64,000 bases of DNA. It comes from Heloderma charlesbogerti. Its lineage: Eukaryota > Chordata > Lepidosauria > Squamata > Helodermatidae. Position 1 is the stretch's first letter. Each line of letters begins with the position of its first letter. Location: positions 222,467 through 286,466 of the forward strand of contig JANEZZ010001504.1 in the NCBI GenBank assembly GCA_026122225.1, written 5' to 3'. Of this stretch, positions 10,540-20,704 are shown piece by piece. Position numbers and translations under genes: made by a program. The notes under the pieces were generated by a model. That model worked only from the letters and a program-made list of their open reading frames with translations. It was not told the origin of the DNA and did no database searches.

Positions 10540-11095
10540 CCCATACTGTCTATCAGCTATATGGTGTTTCCAGGAACGAAGTACTAGCTTTGGATGCTGA
10601 GAAGCAGTTTCTCAGTCAGGGATTCCAGAGAGGCTGGATGTCACGTATGCATTCTAACTACCCGTTGAAACCTTTGGCTGCAGGTCTTTGTGGTACAAAT
10701 GTCCTTTCAAGCATTTGGCCCTAAGGCTCAGATCCTCACATCCAGAGTCTGCCATAAACTCATTCACAATAGAACTGATCAAATGTGTAATTTTTCTTTT
10801 GTATATAGATGCAGCTGTAGAATACCTTCAATAGCCTCAGCATTCTTGTTTACCAAGATTTAATTCTTGGTAAAGAAGAATTTACAAGAAGAGGGTCGGG
10901 ACAAGGTCCGAAGCACATTTAAAGACAGAAGAGAAAAACAAGTGCATAAAAGGGTTAGAAAGCAAGAAAGGAAGAAAAAAGAGCCGTTTGGCTGGCAATT
11001 AGTCCACCCATTTCATGGGCACTCTGCAATGCAAGTTTTAATAACCACACAATGGAAAAATGAAGAAAACAACCCAAATCAGCACTGCTGAAAAA
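10540..11095. other. Unassigned DNA
   Basis: No repeat or exon recognised. A 74-codon open frame at 10867-11091 is lysine and glutamate rich and looks like an A-rich chance frame. Confidence 0.3.
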
Positions 11096-11099
11096 TTAA

Positions 11100-11640
11100 C
11101 GGAGAGGGAATGCCTGCACACGTGTCTGTCTGTGAAGTTCATGTTGCCGCAAGGCCAATTTTATTGAATTATTGGGCTGTATATTGATTCGCAACAGTGC
11201 ACAGGAAGCACAGAAGCAAACATAAAAACTGAAAATGGTGTCTACGTAATAAAGAGAGCCAAAATGAGTCACTGCATCTCCCCAGAAAACATGCAGGCAG
11301 CAAGAGTTTTCATACAGTTATTTCTAGCTAGATTTATCGGCTAATAAAAAAGGGAAGTCCACATCCACACTTTTATGAATATGATTGTTATCTTGATCAT
11401 GGCAATAGCTAACTAAACATAACAGAATTATGGAAAAAACACTCCAAAGCTGGATATAGGAGAGGCAATGTTGTCTAAGCTAGTCATTAGGACTAATAAA
11501 GGCAATTTCTTTCACTTATTGTCGGAGAGCTTATCTGGCTGTCAATTAGAACATACCAAATGGAGCCCAGGTGCAAACTTGCCGTTGCTCAATTAATATT
11601 ACTTCATTAAAATTACCTTCAAATGTCAATAATTATATTT
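11100..11640. other. Candidate conserved non-coding element
   Basis: A 540-bp stretch free of any repeat family seen elsewhere in the window, without coding frames. It is dense in words typical of vertebrate developmental enhancers: TCAATTAG, CTCAATTAATATTAC, GACTAATAAAGGCAATTT. This is inference from composition; conservation cannot be seen from one sequence. Confidence 0.3.
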
Positions 11641-11837
11641 ATGGAACAAGGGAAAGCAAAATGTATCTCATCTGGAGTGACGGGGGGTGTAACTGAAAAT
11701 TTCCAATGGGGCTCAAAGAATAGAATCACGTTACAATGCTTGTTGTTCATTTCTCCTATTTATACCCTGCTTCTTGGTCAAGCCATACAATTCCATACAA
11801 TAAAATTACAGAAGCAGAATACAATAAAATACTAGGG

Positions 11838-12110
11838 ATTCTTGAGGAATTCAGCATTTGTGAATTCTGATGCAAACTGACCAGATCCACACCTCCCAGA
11901 CGAATTCACACGTCTGCGAATTTTGTGATGCAGTTCTTCAAAAAATCTTACCAAAATGTGTTTCTGTTTTAAAATGTCTATTTCATGATAAAATACATTT
12001 AGAAATTTGTACTTTGTGAGGAAAATATGTTTTAAAATAAGCATTTTTAAAATGTGTCTTTAAATATGCATTGTTGGGCAGATTTTTTTTTACACTGCAG
12101 ATAGATGCGT
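11838..12110. repeat. Family J repeat with TGTGTTT/ATTT-rich periodic core
   Basis: 'TTTTAAAATGTCTATTT', 'AAATATGTTTTAAAATAAGC' and 'ATTTTTAAAATGTGTC' recur at roughly 30-bp spacing. This resembles 38640-38800 and 51040-51220. Diverged and probably old. Confidence 0.4.
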
Positions 12111-12257
12111 ACACTGAACAGAACAGGTTTATGAATGAACACATGCAAAACAGATATGGACTGGAAATAGACTGATCCATCCATCTCTATCAAATATGAA
12201 ATCTAAAATCATCACACTTAAAAACAGTGTGAAGTGTAAAAATCCATCATCCTTTAA

Positions 12258-12657
12258 GGGCATAATCCTATGGGGATGGCCATGCCTCTGAACTCAAAGG
12301 CTTATGGCCATCCAGTCCAGAGCAGGAGGCACAGTGGAGATGATCTTCACCTCTGCACTCCACCTGCTCTGCATTTCAGCTTTTTCACCCATCTAGCTGG
12401 GGGGTTGGTGAAGGGAGGATTCCTCATAAGCCTACCCAGTCCTCGCCCCACCCCCATTACCTTCCCTTCAAAGTCACTTTTGTGGCCTCGGAGAGGCAGC
12501 CGGCATGGAACTCTTCACTTCAGATGCAAGGGGGAGGGGGAAGGGAGCTTGGCCTCCAGTGTCCAAGGACAGAGTGCTGACTCCAACCTCGGATCCAGGA
12601 ACCTCAGCTATCCTGTGGTGCCCTGGATGCTGTCTAGGGGCCCTAGGATTGCTCTCC
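12258..12657. mobile_element. Harbinger-like MITE (family C), long type
   Basis: Left end GGGCATAATCCTATGGGGAT; right end near CTAGGATTGCTCTCCC. The interior has an AGAGCAGGAGGCACAG arm matched by CCTGCTCTGC. The same architecture occurs at 25186-25652, 38001-38414, 52339-52734 and 54068-54450. Left flank has TAA (12255-12257). Confidence 0.55.
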
Positions 12658-12776
12658 CTGGGCATAATCCTATTAATGTTTAGACAGAAATACATCCTAC
12701 AACTCCCAGCATTCCCCAGCTAGCGATGGGGAAAAGACAGGTTTTTTCCTGTCTAAACAGGCATAGGATTGCACAC
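12658..12776. mobile_element. Harbinger-like MITE (family C), 'CCCAGCATTCC' type
   Basis: Starts GGGCATAATCCTATTAATG, contains TCCTACAACTCCCAGCATTC and ends CATAGGATTGCACAC. It is placed immediately against the long-type copy to its left, in the same orientation of termini. Confidence 0.6.
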
Positions 12777-13170
12777 TAAAACAAGCAAACACCAACTAAA
12801 GGTAGCTAAAGAACTGCATGAAAAGGAAAATCTTTACCATCATCATAAACACAAGCAGGGAGCCACTACAGAGGTCTTCTTTCTGGTAGCCTCCAGCTGG
12901 GGTCCCCCCTGTAGATCTTAAGCCCTAGGAGAGAATATAGGGGAAAGGTAAACTAGCTCTGAATGTATTATGATGAATTTGGACATCCAGTTTCAAAAAA
13001 TGGAACCAGAGCCAGCCCATTTTTGCAAACCCCAGAATGTAAACCCCCATTGAAAGTAATAAAATGGGACTTAGTAATGCCTAACTTTTGTTGCTCCTAG
13101 TTTGTTTTGGGTTTAAAAAAATTAACTTCAAGGCCCCTGCTCTACCATGTTAAAGCTCTTTATACTTAAA

Positions 13171-13250
13171 CCAGACTTGGACTGGACACCCCTTCAAATA
13201 TAGGATGCTTTCAAATAGAGGACTGCCTGCTGTAAAGTATGAAACAAGGC
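13171..13250 (-). repeat. Family B fragment, reversed
   Basis: 'AGACTTGGACTGGACACCCC', 'TTCAAATA', 'TTCAAATAGAGGACTG' are the complement of the family B 'CTATTTGAAGGGCTGTC..GGTCCAAGTC' core. Confidence 0.6.
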
Positions 13251-13373
13251 CACCCTATGGCCAATTGTCATTAATGTTTGTTTCCTCCAATGAAGGAACA
13301 CTCTTAGTACTTAGGTCACTGTGCATCATAAAGGGCTGAAAGACATCCCAATGCTTCTTTCTTAAGCAGAGGT

Positions 13374-13619
13374 TAAAGGCAAAACTGAAGTACTTTGGCC
13401 ACATAATGAGAAGACAGGATACCCTGGAGAAGATGCTGATACTAGGAAAAGTGGAAGGCAAAAGGCAGAGGGGCCGACCAAGGGCAAGGTGGATGGATGA
13501 TATTCTGGAGGTGACGGGATCGACCTTGGGGGAGCTAGGGGTGGCGACGGCTGGTCTCAACGTGGGCTGGTCCATGAAATCACAAAGAGTCAGAAGCGAC
13601 TGACTGAATAAACAACAAA
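13374..13619 (+). pseudogene. RTE-BovB 3' end fragment, diverged
   Basis: Translates on the plus strand to the BovB ORF C-terminus: LKYFGHIMRRQDTLEK, then GKVEGKRQRGRPRARWMDDI. It runs to the stop in GACTGACTGAATAAACAACA, the RTE-BovB tail. Only the last 75 or so codons are present, a normal 5' truncation. It differs at many residues from the BovB at 62127-64000, so it is an older subfamily or older insertion. Confidence 0.88.
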
Positions 13620-14270
13620 ACTTGCTATTGGTGCCCGTGGGAGCTTTCCTCCTGCTGCAAATAGCAGGTATAGATGTGATTATTTAGCAACAATGCCTCC
13701 TGTTAGAAAGGCAATTAGCAGAGAAAAACAAAAGAAAAAGGCAAAAGAGAGAGCATTCATCAGTCCCACGTGCACACAGACTATCGTATAACAACAAAAG
13801 GAGACCACACCCTTCTTTAGTGAAGAAAAGGCAAAATGGTTTTACTCACAAATAATTATGTATATAAAATGCAGGTACAGCTTAGAGTTTCAAAAATGGG
13901 TTGTTCAGTCCATTTTGTGTTGCGTTACACAGGCAGGAGCAAGAGAGCAAATATATATGCTCCCAGCAATGGTGGAGGCCTGGGCTGTGGGGGAAGGGGG
14001 GAAGCAAAAGGAAGAAAATCACAGGAAACCACATTGTAGGCTATAGAGATCCTAAGGCTATCTGTGGTCTAAATTCCCATGAATTAACTAACTGTAACAC
14101 TGCCCCCTTCCAGTACCTTGCAGACAAGCTTGCAATATTCCCAACAGGTATTGTGGGGTGGGGGCAGAGATTTCAGTCAGGACTGTGGTGGGGTTAAAGC
14201 CCCATCTGCCACACCACGGTCCTGATCTGCTCCACCCCCCTCACCCTAACTATGCATTTTTTTAAAAAAA
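13620..14270. other. Unassigned DNA
   Basis: No recognised repeat or exon. Three overlapping open frames (13836-14197) share no recognisable domain and overlap each other, arguing for chance. Confidence 0.3.
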
Positions 14271-14277
14271 CCTTTGA

Positions 14278-14440
14278 ATGCCCGGTCAACATCACATCTG
14301 GTTTGGCCTTATCGTAGCTACCATGCTAATAAATCAGTACAAGCAGAACAAGAAGGGCAATGGACCACTTAGCGTGCAATCCTATGCACGTTTAGATAGA
14401 AAAAAGTCCTACAACTCCCAGCATTCCTCAGCCAGCATTG
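14278..14440. mobile_element. Left half of a Harbinger-like MITE (family C)
   Basis: From about 14372: GTGCAATCCTATGCACGTTT then GTCCTACAACTCCCAGCATT. The complementary right half is missing. Confidence 0.5.
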
Positions 14441-14877
14441 CTACACTACATCAAGGGCTTCTTCACACAGAGCTTTTATCCTGCTATTGAGATGGGTTAC
14501 TCACAGAAGTTTGAGGGTCCTTTAGATGACACTGCCAACCTCCAGGGCATCTCCTGCAATAAATAACCTTTATTCCATTTTTAAATAGATCAGAGATAAC
14601 GAGCTATCAAATTACCTCTCTTCTGCTCCACTTGAGTTCCCTCTGTGGAAAAGGAAAACCTGCAAAAAGAGGAGCTATATCACAGCGCCATCTAGCGGCT
14701 GTATAATGAAACATATGGAAGACTCAGAGGAGGGGGGAAAGGAGGGAGGAAAGTGGGAGGAGGAAGTGCGTGCAAAAGGAGTCCATCATGATCCTACATT
14801 TAAAATGGAAGCAGAACACCCTGTTTTAAATGTGGGATTTTAGGCTGGTGTAGAGATGTTCCAAATATATATTCATC

Positions 14878-15110
14878 AACCTTCCCCAAACTTGTGCCTT
14901 CTAGATGTGTTGGACTGCAACTCCCATAATTCCCAGGCAGCATGGCCATTGGGAATGGAAATTATGGGAGTTGCAGCCCAACACATCAAGTTAGGGAAGG
15001 TTGGGCTGCAAATCCCATAATTCCCATTCCCAATGGCCATGCTGCCTGGGAATTATGGGAGTTGCAGTCCAACACATCTAGAAGGCACAAGTTTGGGGAA
15101 GGCTGCACTA
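14878..15110. mobile_element. Nested family D palindrome
   Basis: Outer arms: CCTTCCCCAAACTTGTGCCT (14881) and its complement ending AAGGCACAAGTTTGGGGAAG (about 15084-15103). Inside are two further inverted copies of 'TTGGGCTGCAA..CCCATAATTCCCA'. The layout is arm, inverted arm, arm, inverted arm, as if one palindromic element were inserted in or copied from another. Confidence 0.7.
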
Positions 15111-15114
15111 GCTC

Positions 15115-15700
15115 ATGGCACACTGTATTTTCATTCTCCCACAAAAGCTCCTCTTTCTGCCCTGGCTCTTGATGCTATTGGCTGAGCGCATCTGTTGCTC
15201 AGGAATCTGTTGACAGGAATCATGGTCCCCTGGCTGCCATTTTCAGCTGTCCTTATGCCACAGACAGGCTTAGCAGGCAGTTCAGTCCTCCGTAGGACTT
15301 ATGAGATTGGGCTATAATCTGAATTCCATGAACCACTTGTTTCACATTCACTCCCACAATAAGACCAGTTGATTTCAGTGGAATGTAATGTAATTGCATT
15401 CCAAACCTTGATGCCTTAAGGGGGAAAACAAAACACTAAATGCTGTGAGACTTGCAGTAACATTTGAGACATGGCAACATAAAATCATTTAAAAATCAGG
15501 CAGAAACTCCTGGGACTCCTTCCCAGAAAAGCTGCCCAGGAGAGATCCCAGATCAAGTCTTTCACTCATCAGAGAGAAATGTTCTTTTTTCCCTTCTCAT
15601 TTCTTCGGTAGCTTAGCAACCTCCAACCTTAATTTGTCAAAGTGCTGGGCCCCCCTGTCAAAATCAATGGAAGTTAAAACATCTTTCAAGAGCAAGTTTT
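15115..15700. other. Unassigned DNA
   Basis: No element or exon recognised. Confidence 0.3.
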
Positions 15701-15707
15701 AACAGAA

Positions 15708-15768
15708 TGTTGTTCAGTCGTTAAGTCGTGTCCGACTCTTCGTGACCCCGTGGACCACAGCACGCCAG
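15708..15768 (-). mobile_element. RTE-BovB terminal fragment
   Basis: 'GTTGTTCAGTCGTTAAGTCG' then 'TGTCCGACTCTTCGTGACCC' is the complement of the last about 60 bases of BovB. It carries TGTCCGAC where the copy at 62160 reads TGTCCCGAC, which matters for the stop codon of the latter. Confidence 0.88.
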
Positions 15769-16238
15769 TGAACCAGAAACTAAGTACTGCCTTAACAGTA
15801 CTGCAGTCAGACCTAACCACATTTATTTTCAAATAGCCAGAAAAATGTTTGTTTCAGCCAGGGAAATGGGGTGCTTTTGCAGGCATGTCTCTATGACACC
15901 CAGAAGTAAACAACAGTACAATAAGCTTGCATCACTCCACTCCTGGTTGTATCTTTGACATTCACACAGTATTAAGCTAAGAAGCAACTTGTGTCACTGA
16001 TACTCTAATGCGTGTTGCTTCCGGGTACAAAAAAAATGGGTCGTATTATTTAACCAGCTGAATTTCTGAAAGAAAAATGTTAGATACCTCGCTCAGGGCT
16101 AGGCTTGCTACCATTTCACTGGGGAAAGTATGAAGTACCATTTCACTGGGGAAAATTTACTCCCGCAGTGCAGGATAGAGTGGCCGTGTGACCTATTTTA
16201 CAGAGGATAATCCTCTATTTGAAGGGCTGTCAAAGAAC

Positions 16239-16398
16239 CAGTGCAGCCTCCGAAGTCAGTGGAGTGGTGAATCTGCTCCGGGTTTCAGTCAGAACCAGTC
16301 ATCACCTTGGATAGCTCCTTTAGAGTTCTGACTGGTTCTGACTGAAACCCGGAGCGGATTCACCACCCCACTGACTTCAGAGCCACCAGCCTCCACTG
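16239..16398. mobile_element. Foldback hAT-like MITE (family A) inside family B
   Basis: 160 bp from CAGTGCAGCCTCCGAAGTCA to ..CAGCCTCCACTG. The flanking octamers CAAAGAAC (left) and CAGAGGAC (right) agree at 6 of 8 positions, fitting an aged duplication. The first arm has lost part of GGAGGCTGGTGG. Confidence 0.75.
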
Positions 16399-16654
16399 CA
16401 GAGGACAGTCCCCTCGTTGAATGCATCCTCTATTTGAATGGCTGTCTGGTCCAAGTCCAGTTTAAAGATAAAGAACTATAAGAAGGGAGAGGAGAGCAAG
16501 CAACTTGAAATAGTCCATCAACAGTTAGCATCTGGACAGCAGACTGAGCAGGCACACAGATCACCTGGTCACACTCTTCCCCACTATACTTAAGTTATAC
16601 TAATTATTTCCTAATTTGCGCCTATACATATAAATTAGCACACGAAATGCAGGC

Positions 16655-16807
16655 AGGTGGCAACTTAGGTATCACCAAAAGGAGGATGAAAGAGGACACA
16701 GATTTGCATAAACGTTGCATGGGCTGATTTAAATGTATAGATACACAATTTATGCAAATCTGTGTCCTCTTTCACCCCCCTTGTTGGTGATGCCTAAGTT
16801 GCAACTC
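16655..16807. repeat. Long hairpin within family B
   Basis: Arm 1 has CAACTTAGGTATCACC and GAGGACACAGATTTGCATAA; arm 2 has the complements TTATGCAAATCTGTGTCCTC and GGTGATGCCTAAGTTG. About 57 bp per arm, with few mismatches. Confidence 0.8.
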
Positions 16808-17067
16808 CGCCTGTACTTCACCATCCAGGCCTGTAAAAGGACTAAGAATCGCTTATTTCACAAGGTTGTTGGCGAGCTCTTGCCACAGGTGGGGGTGGGG
16901 GTCCTATGTGAGCCTGACACTAGCCTCAGGAATATTCAGAAGACTATCCCTGAACATTAGCTTTCATTAAAAAAAAGAAAGGAAAAGTATATCTCTAGCC
17001 CTTTTACTTCTGGAGATATAAGAAAATAAATCCAGGCATTATTAAGAGCTCACTAATAATTAATAAT

Positions 17068-17406
17068 GGGGCCACGGTGGCTTAGTGGTTAAGACGCTGA
17101 ACTGCAGACCGGAAGGTCGGCAGGACAGCAGTTCGAGACCCGAGTGCTGCGTGACGGAGTGAGCTCCCGTCTTCAGTCCCAGCTTCTACCAACCTAGCAG
17201 TTCAAAAGCAAGAAATTGCAAGTAGATAAATAGGTACCGCTTCGGCGGGAAAGGTGACAGTGTTCCGTGCACCTCGGTGTTCAGTCATGCCGGCCACATG
17301 ACCACGGAAGCGTCTTCGTACAGCGCTGGCTCTTCAGCTTAGAAATGGAGATGAGCACCACACCCTAGAGTCGGACACGACTGGCTGGGGACACCTTTAC
17401 CTTTTT
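17068..17406 (+). mobile_element. Sauria-type tRNA-derived SINE
   Basis: Full-looking SINE. The tRNA-like head has a box A in GGTGGCTTAGTGGTTAAGAC and a box B in AGTTCGAGACC. The conserved body follows (AGTAGATAAATAGGTACCGC, then TGCCGGCCACATGACC), and the tail AGAGTCGGACACGACTGGCT resembles the BovB 3' end, ending ACCTTTACC. This is the lizard/snake Sauria SINE organisation, mobilised by BovB machinery. Many CpGs survive in the body, suggesting a relatively young copy. AATAATTA occurs on both sides (17055-17062 and 17409-17416) and may be part of a target duplication. Confidence 0.93.
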
Positions 17407-17417
17407 AAAATAATTAG

Positions 17418-17491
17418 CTATGGCTGGCTGGGGAATGCTGGGAGTCGTAGGACTTTTTTCTGTCTATACCTGCATAGGATTGCACCCTAAG
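17418..17491. mobile_element. Right half of a Harbinger-like MITE (family C)
   Basis: 'GCTGGCTGGGGAATGCTGGG' followed by 'CTGCATAGGATTGCACCCTAA' matches the right arm of the copy at 50123-50230. Left half not found. Confidence 0.6.
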
Positions 17492-17679
17492 TAACCTTGA
17501 ATGTATTAAGCTGTCTGTTTTTATATTTTGGCTCTTCTGTCATGACTTCTTGTCCCCTTACCACAAAATGTCTGGCCATAGGCCTGGGTTGCTGTGTGAG
17601 AGTAGGCACAATGAAGTTATTAAAGCACTTTGCAAATTAAATGTTCTGTATAAATGATAAACAGCATCAAACTCATGTC

Positions 17680-17740
17680 CTGTCCTCTTGAGTGTATGCT
17701 TTGCATGCAAAAGATCCTGGGCTCTTCTCCAGGTGCCACC
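17680..17740 (+). mobile_element. tRNA-SINE head fragment
   Basis: 'GTATGCTTTGCATGCAAAAG' followed by 'ATCCTGGGCTC' matches the tRNA-like head at 26967-27092. Confidence 0.45.
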
Positions 17741-17744
17741 ACCT

Positions 17745-18310
17745 ACAGTGGGTGGCTAGCAGGGAAACAGCCTTCTCTGTGGTGGCCTCCAGTGGAGGCT
17801 GGTGGCTCTGATTTCAATGGGGCTGTGAATCTGCTCTGGATTTCATCCAAAACCAGCCAGAATTCAAAAGGAACTATCCCAGGTGCTGGCCCATATCTCC
17901 AAACTAGGTTCAGCACCTTGAAGAGCTCATTTAGAGTTCTAACTAAAATCCGGAATGGTTTCACAGCCCCACCGAAGTCAGAGCCACCAGCATCCACTGG
18001 TGGCCACAACTGTGAAGTACCTTTTCCAGATGTCTTCACTGTACATGTTCAGACACCAGGATAAGGCCTTCCTCTTCCAGCAGGCCTTTAATTTCTGATC
18101 TGGTGTTCTGATTATTGACTTTACTGCTGGCTCTTCACTATTTTTTAATGTTTAATATTCTAAGATGTTGATATTTATATTGTTGTATTTATTGTTTTGG
18201 TTGTTATTTTGTTGTGGTTGTTTTTTGTTTTATATTATGATCGCAAACCACCTTGAGGACATATGTGAGTTGGGTGGTATATAAACCTAATAAGTAAATA
18301 CATAAATAAA
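17745..18310 (+). mobile_element. L2 LINE 3' end, split by a family A MITE
   Basis: Before the MITE: codons for an ETAFSVVAS-like segment (17763-17789). After it: DKAFLFQQAFNF then a stop (about 18058-18098), the C-terminus of L2 ORF2. The 3' UTR follows and ends with CGCAAACCACCTTGAGGACA and GGTGGTATATAAA, the L2 tail. The MITE occupies 17790-17999. Confidence 0.75.
17790..17999. mobile_element. Foldback hAT-like MITE (family A) inside L2
   Basis: 210 bp, CAGTGGAGGCTGGTGGCTCT to ..CCACTG. The flanking octamers GTGGCCTC and GTGGCCAC match at 7 of 8. It interrupts the L2 reading frame, so it is younger than that L2. Confidence 0.85.
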
Positions 18311-18780
18311 ATCCCAAAGAACGAAGCATAAGAGATGTGCATAATTTATATGAGAATTTCTACACTTAAGTCCAGTCCTTTAGAATCAATTAAGAACTAT
18401 GAAGAATTTTTCTTACTCCCGTCATGCCCCCAAAGACTTGCTCCTTGTTGTGGTTTTTAAAACCAGCAACTGCAGGAGTAAGGGGTAATCAGGCCCTATT
18501 TGTCATGGGAGGGAAGCTGCTATTAGCTTACCCGTAGCAACTTCCTCCGTAAGGTGTATGGCAGCTTGAGAGCAATTTCTGTATTGTGGGGGTGGGGGGA
18601 GGATTGTCATGTGGATTAAAACTATAATAAGTATAAAATCTCTCCCTCCCCATACACTGCAGTCCTGATTCTGCTTCAAGGACCCAAGGCTGCTTATTTA
18701 AAAACAAAACCACAGACACATTAAATGAAACCATACATTTAACCTAATGTAACATGCAGTTTGGCCCTACATTCTGGGAA
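18310..18780. other. Unassigned DNA
   Basis: No repeat or exon recognised. Confidence 0.3.
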
Positions 18781-18790
18781 TGTCTATAAT

Positions 18791-19136
18791 TTAGGGATGA
18801 AGAACCTCAGGTCCAGGGCCAAATCCAGCCATCCTGGGGTCCCAAGCCAGCTCTCTGGGTTTGCCCAGTGGGCCATGCCCCCTGGCCCTGGCCCCACCTC
18901 CTTTCTGCCAACCACTGATTGGTGCTTTACCAGCTTTTGTGCAATTCCTCCTCATTCTAAAGGCAGGAAGAGCTTGAAGCTAAGCTATGCCAGTATTTTT
19001 GGTATTTCTGGCCCACCCCCTTTGCCACTGGTTCCACCCCTTTTGCTTTGGCCACACCCACCACCAGAATGTCATCCCTGAACACTTCTCCTAAATGGAA
19101 TTTGGCCCTTGGGCTGAATGAGGTTCTGCACCCCTG
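18791..19136. mobile_element. hAT-like MITE (family E), copy 1
   Basis: Left end TTAGGGATGAAGAACCTCAG, right end GAGGTTCTGCACCCCTG. The same family occurs in opposite orientation at 32403-32748; shared blocks are CAGTGGTTGG.., GGCCATGCCC and TGGGGAGCCCC-like stretches. Flanking octamers are poorly preserved. Confidence 0.65.
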
Positions 19137-19200
19137 CTGTAAAAGCAAGTCCTAAGGGGAACTCTTTGAAAACAATGCAAAACAAACAGACAAAAAGTAG

Positions 19201-19242
19201 GAAGAAGAAGAAGAAGAAGAAGAAGAAGAAGAAGAAGAAGAA
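19201..19242. repeat. (GAA)n microsatellite
   Basis: About 13 uninterrupted GAA/AAG triplets. Confidence 0.95.
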
Positions 19243-19249
19243 ATGTATC

Positions 19250-19985
19250 AAACATAGTATAGTTCTTCCTCTTCTTTGGATGACAAAACTGCTCAAAACA
19301 ATTTTAAAAAATTAGAGCTGCTAGCTACATCATTTTTTGTAAATGGCATTGCCCATTCCAATGTCTCCTAGCCTAGAACTTCATTGTAGTTATTTATACA
19401 GGCTGACAAGGGCAGGAAGAAAATAAATGCAAAGATGCAAAGATGTGCCCCCGTTTTCCTCAAGAATGGAATGACAATATCACCTAAAACACTTTGAAGG
19501 AGCAATGCCAGCAAAAATCCTCATTTGACACATGCTTCATGTCCCAAAACAAAGATACAATATGGCGAATCCCAAATGGTGATTGCCTTTCCATTAATTT
19601 ATTTTTAACATTGTACATACATATCTTTTCCCTATTACAATTAAGCTGGATTATTCTTTTTATTATGACCATGTTGAAAACAGCGAAAGACCAAGATTAC
19701 TAGAGAAATGACCACAATGGCACTAGCAGAGTACACAATTTAATCTGGGTTCAGCAACATGGTAAGGAAAAAAATATCTGAGGGTGACAACAGATGCAAT
19801 GTAAAAAGACCATTTACAGCAGTTTCTTCACCTGCAGTATGAGCCCAGATTCTTATAACAGATGCATTTTCCCATGAATTTGTTGTGTGTTCTGACATCA
19901 GTTTTGTCCCTCCCCACAACGCTTCAGAGGGACTCTTTTACAGCCTTAAAAAAATATATGTTTAATTTTAAGTACATGTATTCTT
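19250..19985. other. Unassigned AT-rich DNA
   Basis: No repeat family or exon recognised. Confidence 0.3.
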
Positions 19986-19989
19986 CACT

Positions 19990-20700
19990 AGTGTGGCAAA
20001 GTCTCCCTACTTTACAGAGAACAGGCCTCTATTTGAAGGGTTGCCAGAGGACAGTCCTCTCTTTGGATGCATCCTCTATTTGAAGGGCTGCCCACAGTGC
20101 TGGCTCCAGGTTTTGAGGCCCTTGGGCAAGGCACCCTCAATGGGCCCCCTACCTCCGTGAATCCACCTTCTCACCACCATTGTCACCAGCTGCTCTCGCT
20201 CCTCCTCCTCTTTCCCATCATTGCTACCACTCCTTGCTTGGCAGGCAGAGAGCCAGGGAGCAAGTAGGCAGGGACATCTACTGCTCCTCCTCACCATCGC
20301 CGTTGTCTGGGCCAGAGCAAGAGGCAGGTGAACAAGCAGGTTGCAACAATGAAGAGGAGGATCAAGGTCAGGGGTCTCTTGTCAGTGGGCTGGGGTGTGG
20401 GCCCTTGGCAGGTGCCCAACCATGCCTACCCCTGTCGCCAGCCCTGGCTATCTGGTCTAAGTCTGGATTAAAGACAAGCAATGATAAGAAGGAAGAGGAG
20501 AAGCCTTGAAGATGCCCATTCTGGGCAGCAGAATGAGCAGGAACACAGGTCACCCAGTCACAATCTTCCCCACTCTGGTGAGGTGTACTGCATTTTTATT
20601 TAAATTATAGCAATTATTTCCAAAAAGTATATCTATCCATATAAATGAGCACACGCAAATTTTATGCAGATCTCTTTTGTCTACATTTTTGACAATGTAT
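19990..20700 (+). repeat. Unnamed repeat family B, copy 3 (interrupted)
   Basis: GTGGCAAAGTCTCCC, GGACAGTCCTCTCTTTGGAT, CCTCTATTTGAAGGGCTG, GTCTAAGTCTGGATTAAAGA, GGTCACCCAGTCACAATCTT and TTTAAATTATAGCAATTATT give the full block order of this family. It is split at 20095-20446. Confidence 0.68.
20095..20446. mobile_element. hAT-like MITE inserted in family B
   Basis: Starts CAGTGCTGGCTCCAGG and ends CCTGTCGCCAGCCCTG, imperfect complements. The right flank GCTATCTG is one change from the GCTGTCTG present at this position in the other family B copies; the left GCTGCCCA is more decayed. A 352-bp non-autonomous element with no transposase. Similar CAGGGCTGGC arms appear near 40150 and 55155. Confidence 0.7.
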
Positions 20701-20704
20701 TTCC

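Larger units (their letters stand above)
16184..16815 (+). repeat. Unnamed repeat family B, copy 2, with inverted duplication
   Basis: Contains TTTACAGAGGATAATCCTCT, CTATTTGAATGGCTGTCTGG, AAAGATAAAGAACTATAAGA and ACACAGATCACCTGGTCACA. A family A MITE interrupts it at 16239-16398. Its last part is present twice in opposite orientation (16655-16712 and 16749-16807), giving a long hairpin. Confidence 0.68.

Noticed and set aside
12270..12683. 137-codon open frame, plus
   Set aside because: Lies inside a palindromic family C MITE; composition explains it.
17068..17406. A functional tRNA gene
   Set aside because: Box A and box B words are present but are followed by the Sauria SINE body and BovB-like tail.
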